Position numbers and translations under genes: made by a program. From positions 173,177-179,950 of the forward strand of contig NZ_MDDW01000028.1 in assembly GCF_001854865.1 (NCBI RefSeq): a DNA stretch of 6,774 bases, written 5' to 3'. The DNA is from Rhizobium sp. LCM 4573. Lineage in GTDB: Bacteria; Pseudomonadota; Alphaproteobacteria; Rhizobiales; Rhizobiaceae. Below are positions 1 through 5,364 of this stretch, one piece after another; the first letter of the stretch is position 1; each line of letters starts with the position of its first letter. Under the pieces are notes generated by a model. It was not told where the DNA came from, made no database searches, and saw only the letters and a list, made by a program, of their open reading frames with translations.

Positions 1-610
1 CGCAATCCTCCGGCGCATGGGTGCGGATGCCGATCTGGATCGAGTGGCCCGCATGGATGAGGCCATCGCGGACAGCGCGCGCCACGAAGGAACCGTGGTC
101 GATGCGCTTGCCATCGTCGAACCAGGTATCCTGATGGGCATCGAACTGCACCAGCGCGAGCGGGCCGTACTTTGCCGCATGCGCCTTAAGGAGCGGCCAG
201 GTGATGAAATGGTCGCCGCCGAGCGTCAGCAGGAAGGCGCCGCCTGTGAGGATCGCGGCGGCTTCCCGCTCTATCGTGGCGGGGGTCTTCTGATGATCGC
301 CGTAGTCGAGCAGGCAGTCGCCGTAATCGATCACAGCCATTTCGGCGAAGAGGTCGCGCTGAAACGGATATTGCGGATCGTTATCGAAGATCGCGGAAGC
401 CCTGCGGATCGCCTGCGGTCCGAACCGCGCGCCCGGCCTGTTGGAGGTTGCGGCATCGAACGGGATGCCCCAGACGACCGCGTCGGCGCCATCGAGGTTC
501 TTGGTGAAGCGTCGGCGCATGAAGGAAAGCGCGCCCGCAAATGTCGGATCCGTGGCGGCGGAGGTGAGGCTTTTGCCGGTGAAGGCATGGTCGATGGATT
601 TCGAGGGCAT
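1..610 (-). CDS. speB: agmatinase / ureohydrolase family protein, C-terminus cut by window edge
   Basis: Ureohydrolases of this family hydrolyse a guanidino compound (agmatine to putrescine plus urea in the type enzyme) with a two-manganese centre in the cytoplasm. The minus frame gives 203 codons from ATG at 608-610. Visible motifs are GGDH at residues 131-134, DAHQD at 157-161 and DHGSF at 171-175, so metal ligands H134, D157, H159 and D161 are present. The last two family ligands (the DxD near residue 230) lie beyond the left edge. Upstream, GGAGAGG sits a few bases before the ATG and supports this start. The gene follows the rpsI terminator by about 65 bases, so it probably has its own promoter, although I cannot see a convincing one. 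Agmatinase is the likeliest substrate class; guanidinobutyrase or another ureohydrolase cannot be excluded from a partial protein. The symbol is given on family likeness only. Confidence 0.88.
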   Translation of the reverse strand, partial: MPSKSIDHAFTGKSLTSAATDPTFAGALSFMRRRFTKNLDGADAVVWGIPFDAATSNRPGARFGPQAIRRASAIFDNDPQYPFQRDLFAEMAVIDYGDCLLDYGDHQKTPATIEREAAAILTGGAFLLTLGGDHFITWPLLKAHAAKYGPLALVQFDAHQDTWFDDGKRIDHGSFVARAVRDGLIHAGHSIQIGIRTHAPEDC

Positions 611-673
611 GATCCTCTCCAGGATGGCTGCCGTAAGGTGCTTCGGGCAAAACTGAAAAACAAGACCGCAAAC

Positions 674-702
674 AAAAAAGCGGAGCCGAAGCCCCGCCTT
701 TT
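674..702 (-). terminator. intrinsic terminator of the rplM-rpsI operon
   Basis: Read on the minus strand, GCGGGGC (691-697) and GCTCCGC (680-686) form a seven-base-pair stem with one G-U pair, capped by a TTCG tetraloop. An A run precedes the stem and a six-T run (674-679) follows it. It begins about 25 bases after the rpsI stop codon, where the end of a ribosomal operon is expected. The flanking A and T runs extend the stem by weaker pairs. The arrangement could also slow plus-strand transcripts, but no plus gene enters it. Confidence 0.9.
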
Positions 703-724
703 CGAAAGTCCAAATCCGAAGCGA

Positions 725-1192
725 TTAGCGCTTGGAGAACTGGAAGGAACGACGGGCCTTAGCCTTGCCGTACTTCTTACGCTCGACGACGCGGCTGTCG
801 CGGGTCAGGAAGCCACCCTTCTTGAGGACCGAGCGAAGGCCCGGCTCAAAATAGGTGAGGGCCTTGGAAAGGCCGTGGCGAACTGCGCCGGCCTGACCGG
901 AAAGACCGCCGCCTGCAACGGTCGCGACGATGTCGAACTGGCCGGTGCGGGCTGCTGCGACGATCGGCTGCTGCAGGATCATCTGCAGGACCGGGCGGGC
1001 GAAGTATGCCGAGAAATCCTTGCCGTTGACGATGATCTTGCCGGAGCCGGCCTTGACCCAAACGCGGGCGACCGCGTTCTTGCGCTTGCCAGTGGCGTAC
1101 GAACGGCCGAGGTTATCGACCTTGCGGACGTGAACCGGAGCCTGGTTTTCGGCCGCCGGAGCGAGATCCTTCAGAGAGGAGAGATCGGCCAT
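725..1192 (-). CDS. rpsI: 30S ribosomal protein S9
   Basis: S9 is a component of the small ribosomal subunit head whose basic C-terminal tail reaches the P-site tRNA. The product is 155 residues, longer than the roughly 130 of E. coli because of an N-terminal extension of about 30 residues, as is usual in alphaproteobacteria. The conserved core starts at [17 protein letters not shown] (residues 29-45), and the protein ends in the expected FSKR tail. The ATG lies only two bases after the rplM stop. Its Shine-Dalgarno TAAGGAG (1202-1208, minus) is inside the end of rplM, so the two genes are almost certainly co-transcribed and probably translationally coupled. The operon ends at the terminator at 674-702. 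Confidence 0.98.
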   Translation of the reverse strand: MADLSSLKDLAPAAENQAPVHVRKVDNLGRSYATGKRKNAVARVWVKAGSGKIIVNGKDFSAYFARPVLQMILQQPIVAAARTGQFDIVATVAGGGLSGQAGAVRHGLSKALTYFEPGLRSVLKKGGFLTRDSRVVERKKYGKAKARRSFQFSKR

Positions 1193-1194
1193 TA

Positions 1195-1659
1195 TCAGGC
1201 GCTCCTTACGTTCTTGCTGTTCAGCTTGGCCACGTCGAGGGCGACCGGCTGCTGTGCTTCATGGGGATGGTTCGGGCCGGCATAGACGCGCAGGTTCTTG
1301 AGCTGGCGACGGCCGAGCGGGCCGCGCGGGATCATGCGCTCGACAGCCTTCTCGACGACGCGCTCCGGGAAGCGGCCTTCGATGATCTGGCGCGCAGTGC
1401 GCTCCTTGATGCCACCCGGATAACCGGTGTGCCAGTAATACTTCTTGTCGGAATACTTCTTGCCGGTGAGGGCGACCTTTTCCGCATTGATGACGATGAC
1501 GTTGTCGCCATCATCGACGTGGGGGGTGTAGGTGGCCTTGTGCTTGCCGCGGAGACGGTTGGCAACGATGGTGGCGAGGCGACCGACGACGAGCCCTTCG
1601 GCATCGATGATCACCCACTTCTTCTCCACCTCGGCGGGCTTCTGAACGAAGGTTGACAT
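1195..1659 (-). CDS. rplM: 50S ribosomal protein L13
   Basis: L13 is an early-assembly protein of the large ribosomal subunit that binds 23S rRNA. The product is 154 residues, normal for alphaproteobacteria. Recognisable parts include [18 protein letters not shown] near residues 13-30, the [13 protein letters not shown] stretch in the middle, and the family signature running from [12 protein letters not shown] to [14 protein letters not shown]. The start at 1659 gives the standard N-terminus; the upstream Shine-Dalgarno is weak (only AGAAG-like purine runs). This is the first gene of the rplM-rpsI operon, and it has its own promoter at 1785-1813 and a leader of roughly 118 bases. Confidence 0.98.
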   Translation of the reverse strand: MSTFVQKPAEVEKKWVIIDAEGLVVGRLATIVANRLRGKHKATYTPHVDDGDNVIVINAEKVALTGKKYSDKKYYWHTGYPGGIKERTARQIIEGRFPERVVEKAVERMIPRGPLGRRQLKNLRVYAGPNHPHEAQQPVALDVAKLNSKNVRSA

Positions 1660-1778
1660 GTTCTTGCTTCTTTCATCTGGACCCGAGCTTCCGGATGTTC
1701 CGAACGCCGGGCGTTTCTTGTTGCTTGGCTTGCCTGAAGCGGCAAGAGAGAATGCAGTCCGGGAAGGTCTGCAGACTG
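1660..1778 (-). promoter_or_regulatory. rplM leader region (5' untranslated) with potential hairpins
   Basis: If transcription starts about seven bases past the -10 box, the rplM mRNA has a leader near 118 bases, long for a bacterial leader. Its 5' end contains GCAGTC (1774-1779) and GACTGC (1754-1759), able to pair across a 14-base loop. Inside lies the perfect palindrome GTCTGCAGAC (1767-1776), which could fold instead. Further down are AACGCC/GGCGTT (1703-1708 with 1710-1715; the one-base gap implies a cruciform-like or operator palindrome rather than a good hairpin) and CGGA-ACA-TCCG (1692-1702). L13 represses its own operon through the leader in E. coli; a similar role here is inference. 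Confidence 0.4.
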
Positions 1779-1784
1779 CGGCGG

Positions 1785-1813
1785 CTTATACCGGCGACGG
1801 AAAAAATGGTCAA
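1785..1813 (-). promoter_or_regulatory. housekeeping promoter of rplM-rpsI
   Basis: On the minus strand the -35 box TTGACC (1808-1813) and -10 box TATAAG (1785-1790) are separated by exactly 17 bases, each one mismatch from consensus. The spacer carries a run of six T residues next to the -35 box. An AT-rich stretch at about 1832-1858 lies further upstream and may act like an UP element, as is common for ribosomal protein genes. Predicted start of transcription is near 1777-1779. Confidence 0.8.
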
Positions 1814-1830
1814 GCTCGTGGACTTCGAGC
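1814..1830. repeat. inverted repeat touching the rplM -35 box
   Basis: GCTCG (1814-1818) and CGAGC (1826-1830) form a perfect five-base dyad around a seven-base centre, directly abutting the -35 hexamer. It could be an operator, or the stem of a weak terminator for the upstream thioesterase gene, because a T run (1801-1806 on minus) follows some bases later. The stem is short and chance is possible. Confidence 0.3.
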
Positions 1831-1888
1831 GTTGAAAAATAGATTTAGTAAAATCAATGGGTTATCGGTGAGGTATGATTATACCACA

Positions 1889-2314
1889 TTATTTCGGCGG
1901 AATCGAATAGGTCGCCACGGCCTGGGCGACCGGAGAATCCACGTTCTCCTGCGTGAGGATGGCATCTATGACCGCCAGCCGTTTGCCGAGTTTCAGTATC
2001 CTGCAGTCGCAGAAAATCGGCGCGAGCTTCGGCTTGCGCAGGAAGTTGATGTTGAGGCTGGTCGTGACCGCAAGCGCCACCGGGCCGATATGGGCGAGGA
2101 TTGCCGCATAGGCCGCGACGTCCGCGAGCATCACCATGGAAGGGCCGGAAACCGTGTCGCCGGGCCGCAGATGCCGTTCGCCGGGTTCGAAGCGCATGGT
2201 AAGCCCGCCTGGCCGGATATCGGTCACCGAAAGGACACGGCCATCCGCATGCACCTGCGGAAAGTGGCTTTCCAGAAAGGCGTGGATATCCTCGATAGTC
2301 ATGATGGGGTGCAT
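1889..2314 (-). CDS. PaaI-type hotdog-fold thioesterase
   Basis: Proteins of this family hydrolyse acyl-CoA thioesters as hotdog-fold oligomers in the cytoplasm; the substrate here cannot be told. The product is 141 residues. The central helix region reads RPGDTVSGPSMVMLADVA (residues 50-67), in which D65 occupies the position of the catalytic acid of PaaI-like enzymes. The strand AVTTSLNINFLRKP (82-95) is characteristic. The usual His-Gly before the helix is replaced by SGP (56-58), a variant I believe is common in alphaproteobacterial members. The start at 2314 is favoured over an ATG at 2300-2302 because AAGGAG (2320-2325) lies five bases upstream of it. It is on the same strand as rplM, whose ATG is 229 bases past its stop; some read-through into the ribosomal operon is possible. 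Confidence 0.85.
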   Translation of the reverse strand: MHPIMTIEDIHAFLESHFPQVHADGRVLSVTDIRPGGLTMRFEPGERHLRPGDTVSGPSMVMLADVAAYAAILAHIGPVALAVTTSLNINFLRKPKLAPIFCDCRILKLGKRLAVIDAILTQENVDSPVAQAVATYSIPPK

Positions 2315-2436
2315 CCTGGCTCCTTCCGCTCCCCCCGCCGCTAGGGCGCAGGGAACTGAACCGGTCGAAATCAGTCAAGATCGGATCTGTCAATTTCTTG
2401 TCGCAGCCATGTGCAAACCTGTCGGAACATGGGGTT

Positions 2437-2469
2437 TCTTAATCTTGCTGGTTTCAGACAAGATTAGGA
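2437..2469 (+). promoter_or_regulatory. hairpin covering the ribosome-binding site of the small ORF
   Basis: Positions 2437-2447 and 2459-2469 form eleven consecutive pairs (ten Watson-Crick, one G-T) around an 11-base loop; the inner eight, TAATCTTG with CAAGATTA, are perfect. The right arm ends in AGGA (2466-2469), six bases before the ATG at 2476, so the folded RNA would hide the Shine-Dalgarno against a pyrimidine-rich strand. As DNA the same dyad could instead bind a dimeric regulator. Seen directly: the pairing. Inferred: any control of translation. Confidence 0.45.
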
Positions 2470-2475
2470 TGGGCT

Positions 2476-2592
2476 ATGCAATCTATGATTGAAGTATTTC
2501 AAGAAATTGCTCAAGCGAGTGAAACGGCATCGGTTGATGAAATTCAGTCGATCTCAAAGCAATATTTGATGAAACTACGAAACAAAGCGTGA
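2476..2592 (+). CDS. possible small protein of 38 residues, unknown function
   Basis: I do not recognise this protein. The ORF runs from ATG at 2476 to TGA at 2590-2592 and encodes 38 residues starting MQSMIEVF and ending MKLRNKA. The composition looks like a soluble, largely helical peptide with an acidic middle and a basic C-terminus (KLRNK); there is no signal peptide, membrane segment or cysteine. AGGA at 2466-2469 is correctly placed for translation. Codon use and base composition are clearly more AT-rich than in the neighbours, which suggests either a recently acquired or remnant sequence, or a non-coding stretch. In-frame reading upstream is closed by TAA at 2440. No clear promoter is visible. 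A small TTGCC-AGCC-GGCAA hairpin (2594-2607) follows the stop directly but lacks a T run. A second in-frame ATG at 2485 is a possible alternative start. Confidence 0.35.
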   Translation: MQSMIEVFQEIAQASETASVDEIQSISKQYLMKLRNKA

Positions 2593-2717
2593 ATTGCCAG
2601 CCGGCAACCGTCCGGATCGTGCTGTAAACGAGATATTTCGCGTGATGCGGTTTTGCGAGGCTCGATCAGTAGGAACCCCTAATTCAACCATAAGATGGCT
2701 CTAATATGCCTGGGTAC

Positions 2718-2742
2718 GGAACGCGAATGTTCCCGGAACATT
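2718..2742. promoter_or_regulatory. three GGAAC half-sites including a 17-bp palindrome
   Basis: GGAAC occurs at 2718-2722 on plus, 2729-2733 on minus and 2735-2739 on plus. The last two are the core of the perfect palindrome AATGTTCC-C-GGAACATT (2726-2742). The two plus copies start 17 bases apart. This density and symmetry suggest a binding site for a dimeric regulator, or a strong hairpin if transcribed. It lies about 145 bases before the CoA-binding gene. No regulator is assigned. Confidence 0.45.
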
Positions 2743-2760
2743 GGTGAAACGCAGGGCGAG

Positions 2761-2777
2761 CCGGCTTAACCAGCCGG
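2761..2777 (+). repeat. GC-rich hairpin
   Basis: CCGGCT (2761-2766) and AGCCGG (2772-2777) pair perfectly around the five-base loop TAACC. It stands 18 bases after the GGAAC palindrome and would be part of the leader if transcription of the CoA-binding gene starts upstream. No T run follows, so it is not an intrinsic terminator. Confidence 0.45.
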
Positions 2778-2887
2778 AAATCCCGTTGTGGAAAAGAGAA
2801 GGGCGGGCGCCCATCGGATTTGGCGGAATGTTACCTAAATAGAGGATGAGGAGCGGCCAGCGGCCGTATCCGTCGCAGGAGGTAAAC

Positions 2888-3316
2888 ATGAACCACGACC
2901 GCTACGACGACGCCTATATTGCCGAGATACTGAAGACGACCCGCACGATCGCGCTGCTCGGCGCGTCACCCAATCCGGAGCGCCCGAGCAACCGGGTGAT
3001 GGGCTTCCTGCTTTCGAAGGGCTACCGCGTGATCCCGGTCAATCCCGGTCAGGCGGGCAAGGAAATCCGTGGGCAGAAGGTCTATGCCCGTCTTTCCGAT
3101 ATTCCCGAGGCCGTCGACATGGTCGATATCTTCCGTGCCGCGCAATATCTGGATGGCGTGGTGGATGAGGCGCTGGCCCTGCCGCAGAAACCGAAAGTCG
3201 TCTGGGGGCAGCTCGGCGTCCGCGACGATAGGGCCGCCGCCAAGGCCGAAGCCGCCGGTATCGCGGTGGTGATGGACCGCTGCCCTGCAATCGAGTATCC
3301 CCGCCTGGTCGCCTGA
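2888..3316 (+). CDS. CoA-binding domain protein (YccU/YneT type)
   Basis: Small one-domain proteins of this family adopt a Rossmann fold related to the CoA-binding domain of succinyl-CoA synthetase and bind CoA; their cellular role is not settled. The product is 142 residues. The nucleotide-binding turn TIALLGASPNPERPSN (residues 20-35) is clear, followed by GYRVIPVNPG (45-54), the strand KVVWGQLGV (103-111) and the conserved end MDRCPAIEYPRL (129-140). The start at 2888 is chosen because a strong AGGAGG (2877-2882) precedes it by five bases; an in-frame ATG at 2846 has no separate Shine-Dalgarno. The sulfhydrylase gene follows on the same strand after 134 bases, which suggests but does not prove co-transcription. 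Confidence 0.9.
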   Translation: MNHDRYDDAYIAEILKTTRTIALLGASPNPERPSNRVMGFLLSKGYRVIPVNPGQAGKEIRGQKVYARLSDIPEAVDMVDIFRAAQYLDGVVDEALALPQKPKVVWGQLGVRDDRAAAKAEAAGIAVVMDRCPAIEYPRLVA

Positions 3317-3326
3317 TCGGCTTCAC

Positions 3327-3407
3327 AACCGCAAAGGGAGGTTTTTGCTTGCCCGATACGCTGTCCGCCCGGAATCTTATTCCTTGATCGGTGGCCGATC
3401 AGCGGTT
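3327..3407 (+). promoter_or_regulatory. candidate attenuator-like leader before the sulfhydrylase gene
   Basis: Two adjacent hairpins, GGAAT-CTT-ATTCC (3371-3383) and TGATCGG-TGG-CCGATCA (3385-3401), are enclosed by AACCGC (3327-3332) pairing with GCGGTT (3402-3407). The second hairpin is followed by AGCGGTTTTCTT, a weak terminator-like tail. TGATCGG also occurs at 3314-3320, overlapping the stop codon of the preceding gene, and could compete for the same partner at 3395-3401. The pairings are visible; a switching role is inference. It does not match the SAM-II riboswitch consensus as I remember it. Confidence 0.35.
3349..3387 (+). CDS. possible 12-codon leader peptide
   Basis: AGGGAGG at 3335-3341 is among the best Shine-Dalgarno sequences in the window, yet no known gene starts after it. 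Seven bases downstream a TTG opens a 12-codon frame (MPDTLSARNLIP) that stops at TGA 3385-3387, inside the left arm of the hairpin at 3385-3401. The frame equals that of the sulfhydrylase gene, which starts 63 bases after this stop. A leader peptide would explain the ribosome-binding site, but the peptide has no run of a regulatory amino acid, the start is the uncommon TTG, and the purine run may be chance. Confidence 0.25.
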   Translation: MPDTLSARNLIP

Positions 3408-3450
3408 TTCTTGGGTCAAGCAGAGACCCGTCGTTCGAGGAGAGGGCGCC

Positions 3451-4734
3451 ATGCCGACACGCAGTCCGGGATTTTCCACGCTTGCCGTCCATGCCGGCGC
3501 CGAGCCAGATCCGACGACGGGGGCGCGGGCGACGCCGATCTATCAGACGACATCCTTCGTCTTCAACGATGCAGACCATGCGGCGGCGCTCTTCGGACTG
3601 CAGCAGTTCGGCAATATCTATACCCGCATCATGAACCCGACGCAGGCGGTGCTGGAGGAAAGGATCGCCGCGCTCGAGGGCGGCACGGCGGCGCTCGCGA
3701 CCGCTTCCGGCCACGCGGCGCAGATGCTCGCCTTCCACACGATCATGGGTGCGGGCGACAATTTCGTCGCCGCGCGTCAGCTCTATGGCGGTTCGGTCAA
3801 CCAGTTCGGCCATGCCTTCCGCAATTTCGACTGGCAGGTGCGCTGGGCTGATTCTGCCGATCCCGAGAGTTTCGAGAGCCAGATCGACGAGCGCACCAAG
3901 GCCATCTTCATCGAAAGCCTGGCCAATCCTGGCGGTACCTTCGTGGACATAGCGGGTATAGCCGAGGTGGCCCGAAGGTACGGACTGCCGCTGATCGTCG
4001 ACAACACGCTCGCCAGCCCCTATCTGGTGAGGCCCATAGAGCACGGGGCCGACATCGTCATCCACTCGTTGACGAAATTCCTCGGCGGCCACGGCAATTC
4101 CATGGGCGGCATCATCGTCGACGGCGGCACTTTCGATTGGTCGAAATCCGGCAAGTACCCGATGCTGTCGGAGCCGCGGCCGGAATATGCCGGCATGGTC
4201 CTGCACCAGACCTTCGGCAACTTCGCCTTCGCAATCGCGGCCCGCGTACTCGGCCTGCGCGACCTTGGGCCGGCGATCTCGCCCTTCAACGCCTTTCTCA
4301 TCCTCACCGGCATCGAGACGCTGCCGCTCCGGATGCAGAGACATAACGACAACGCGCTGGCGGTGGCGAAATGGCTGAAGGAGCATGAGAGGGTGGCGTG
4401 GATACGCTATGCGGGGCTTGAGGACGATCCCAACCACGCGCTGCAGCAGCGATATTCGCCGAAGGGGGCGGGTTCCGTCTTCACCTTTGGCATCAAGGGC
4501 GGATATGAGGCCGGCAAGGCCTTCGTGGAAGGCCTCAAGCTCTTCTCCCACCTCGCCAATATCGGCGATACCCGCTCGCTTGTCATCCACCCGTCCTCAA
4601 CCACGCACAGGCAGCTGACCGAGGAGCAGCAGATTGCCGCCGGCGCCGGGCCCGACGTGGTGCGCCTGTCGATCGGCATCGAGGACGCGGCCGACATCAT
4701 CGCCGACCTCGAACAGTCGCTCGCAAGGCTTTGA
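3451..4734 (+). CDS. metY: O-acetylhomoserine sulfhydrylase (aminocarboxypropyltransferase)
   Basis: This PLP enzyme makes homocysteine from O-acetylhomoserine and sulfide (or methionine from methanethiol), the direct sulfhydrylation route to methionine, in the cytoplasm. The product is 427 residues, the size of MetY rather than the shorter MetB/MetZ relatives. Visible are STLAVHAG (9-16), PIYQTTSFVF (29-38), YTRIMNPT (57-64, phosphate contacts from Y57 and R59), LYGG (111-114), VDNTLASPYL with D184 facing the pyridine nitrogen, SLTKFLGGHG with the PLP lysine K209, and the C-terminal HPSSTTHRQL and RLSIGIE segments. All key residues are intact. ATG 3451 is preferred, with GGAGAGG about five bases upstream; an in-frame GTG at 3391 would add 20 unusual residues. 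The substrate preference (acetyl versus succinyl) is inferred from family length and motifs. Confidence 0.93.
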   Translation: MPTRSPGFSTLAVHAGAEPDPTTGARATPIYQTTSFVFNDADHAAALFGLQQFGNIYTRIMNPTQAVLEERIAALEGGTAALATASGHAAQMLAFHTIMGAGDNFVAARQLYGGSVNQFGHAFRNFDWQVRWADSADPESFESQIDERTKAIFIESLANPGGTFVDIAGIAEVARRYGLPLIVDNTLASPYLVRPIEHGADIVIHSLTKFLGGHGNSMGGIIVDGGTFDWSKSGKYPMLSEPRPEYAGMVLHQTFGNFAFAIAARVLGLRDLGPAISPFNAFLILTGIETLPLRMQRHNDNALAVAKWLKEHERVAWIRYAGLEDDPNHALQQRYSPKGAGSVFTFGIKGGYEAGKAFVEGLKLFSHLANIGDTRSLVIHPSSTTHRQLTEEQQIAAGAGPDVVRLSIGIEDAADIIADLEQSLARL

Positions 4735-4766
4735 TGTTGCTCGACGCGATGAGGCTTCAGCCTTGC
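4723..4766. terminator. inverted repeat between convergent genes, possible bidirectional terminator
   Basis: GCAAGGCT (4723-4730) and AGCCTTGC (4759-4766) are perfect eight-base complements around a 28-base interval that holds both stop codons of the converging sulfhydrylase and VOC genes. A smaller AGGCT/AGCCT dyad (4752-4763) overlaps. No good T run follows on either strand, so a classical intrinsic terminator is not shown; only 22 bases separate the two genes. Confidence 0.35.
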
Positions 4767-5230
4767 CGGGCGGCCTCGATTGCCGCGACGTCGATCTTCC
4801 TCATGGTCATCATCGCATCAAAGGCGCGTTTTGCCTGATGGCCGCCTGCCGCGAGCGCCTCGGTCAGGACGCGCGGTGTGATCTGCCAGGAGATGCCCCA
4901 CTTGTCCTTGCACCAGCCGCATTCGCTTTCCTGGCCGCCATTGCCGACAATGGCGTTCCAGTAGCGGTCGGTTTCCTCCTGATCGTCGGTTGCGATCTGG
5001 AAGGAAAAGGCTTCGTTGTGTTTGAAGGTGGGGCCGCCGTTCAGGCCGATGCAGGGAATGCCCGCTACGGTGAATTCAACGACCAGCAGGTCTCCTTGCT
5101 TCCCGTCCGGATAGTTTCCGGGCGCGCGGATGAGGGCGCCGACGGAGCTGTCGGGAAAAGTCTCCGCATAGAAGCGGGCGGCAGCCTCGGCATCCTTGTC
5201 GTACCACAGGCAGATCGTGTTCTTTGCCAT
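4757..5230 (-). CDS. VOC superfamily protein, PhnB / 3-dmu-9_3-mt type
   Basis: The family belongs to the vicinal oxygen chelate fold, related to glyoxalase and bleomycin resistance proteins; most members, including this one, have no proven reaction. The product is 157 residues, typical. The N-terminal stretch CLWYDKDAEAAARFY (7-21), the CIGLNGGP turn (60-67), CGWCKDKWGISWQITP (104-119) and the C-terminal AMMTMRKIDVAAIEAA (139-154) are hallmark segments. The start at 5230 is chosen because GGAGG (5239-5243, minus) lies eight bases upstream and the N-terminus then matches the family; an in-frame ATG at 5260 adds ten unlikely residues. It converges on the sulfhydrylase gene and diverges from the cupin gene across 134 bases, which must hold both promoters. 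There I see only a CTATAT box at 5298-5303 on plus, without a good partner. Confidence 0.9.
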   Translation of the reverse strand: MAKNTICLWYDKDAEAAARFYAETFPDSSVGALIRAPGNYPDGKQGDLLVVEFTVAGIPCIGLNGGPTFKHNEAFSFQIATDDQEETDRYWNAIVGNGGQESECGWCKDKWGISWQITPRVLTEALAAGGHQAKRAFDAMMTMRKIDVAAIEAARQG

Positions 5231-5364
5231 TGGGGTGTCCTCCGGTGTTCGTTCTCCCATCTTCCGTGAAATAAGAGGCAGATCGTCTTTCTCCAGCCTA
5301 TATCATTGCGATTTGAAGGACCGGATTGCTAAATGTGTCCGCTGAAATGCGTATGAGGTGAAAG

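Larger units (their letters stand above)
2593..2887. other. intergenic stretch with dyads, upstream of the CoA-binding gene
   Basis: These 295 bases contain no ORF I can defend. They hold several inverted repeats: TTGCC/GGCAA at 2594-2607, the GGAAC group at 2718-2742, CCGGCT/AGCCGG at 2761-2777 and the palindrome GGGCGCCC at 2805-2812. They must also contain the promoter of the downstream gene, but I find no good -35/-10 pair. The 62-codon minus ORF here lacks family likeness and its ATG lies at the start of the opposing gene. Confidence 0.5.

Noticed and set aside
17..1285. 422-codon plus-strand ORF across the agmatinase and ribosomal genes
   Set aside because: It is antisense to three recognisable minus-strand proteins, has no family likeness or ribosome-binding site, and is explained by stop-poor GC-rich codon use.
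1872..1885. TATAAT with an extended TGG on the minus strand (1878-1883), a possible second rplM promoter
   Set aside because: No -35 element at 16-18 bases upstream, and the hexamer is part of a small GGTAT/ATACC dyad; the promoter at 1785-1813 is far better.
1658..2344. 228-codon plus ORF opposite the thioesterase
   Set aside because: It is antisense to the thioesterase gene, spans the rplM promoter, and has no motif or Shine-Dalgarno.
2373..2393. TTGACA (2388-2393) and TTGACT (2373-2378) on minus as -35 boxes for the thioesterase gene
   Set aside because: Neither is followed at 16-18 bases by an acceptable -10 hexamer, so I do not call a promoter, although its true promoter is probably near here.
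2701..2889. 62-codon minus ORF in the intergenic stretch
   Set aside because: No recognisable domain, no supported ribosome-binding site, and its ATG overlaps the start of the CoA-binding gene.
3317..3450. SAM-II riboswitch upstream of the methionine gene
   Set aside because: I looked for its compact pseudoknot pattern as I remember it and did not find it; a covariance model search would settle this.
3082..4590. 502-codon minus-strand ORF opposite the CoA-binding and sulfhydrylase genes
   Set aside because: Both plus-strand genes are intact with all catalytic motifs; the minus translation is low-complexity, arginine-rich and unlike any known family.
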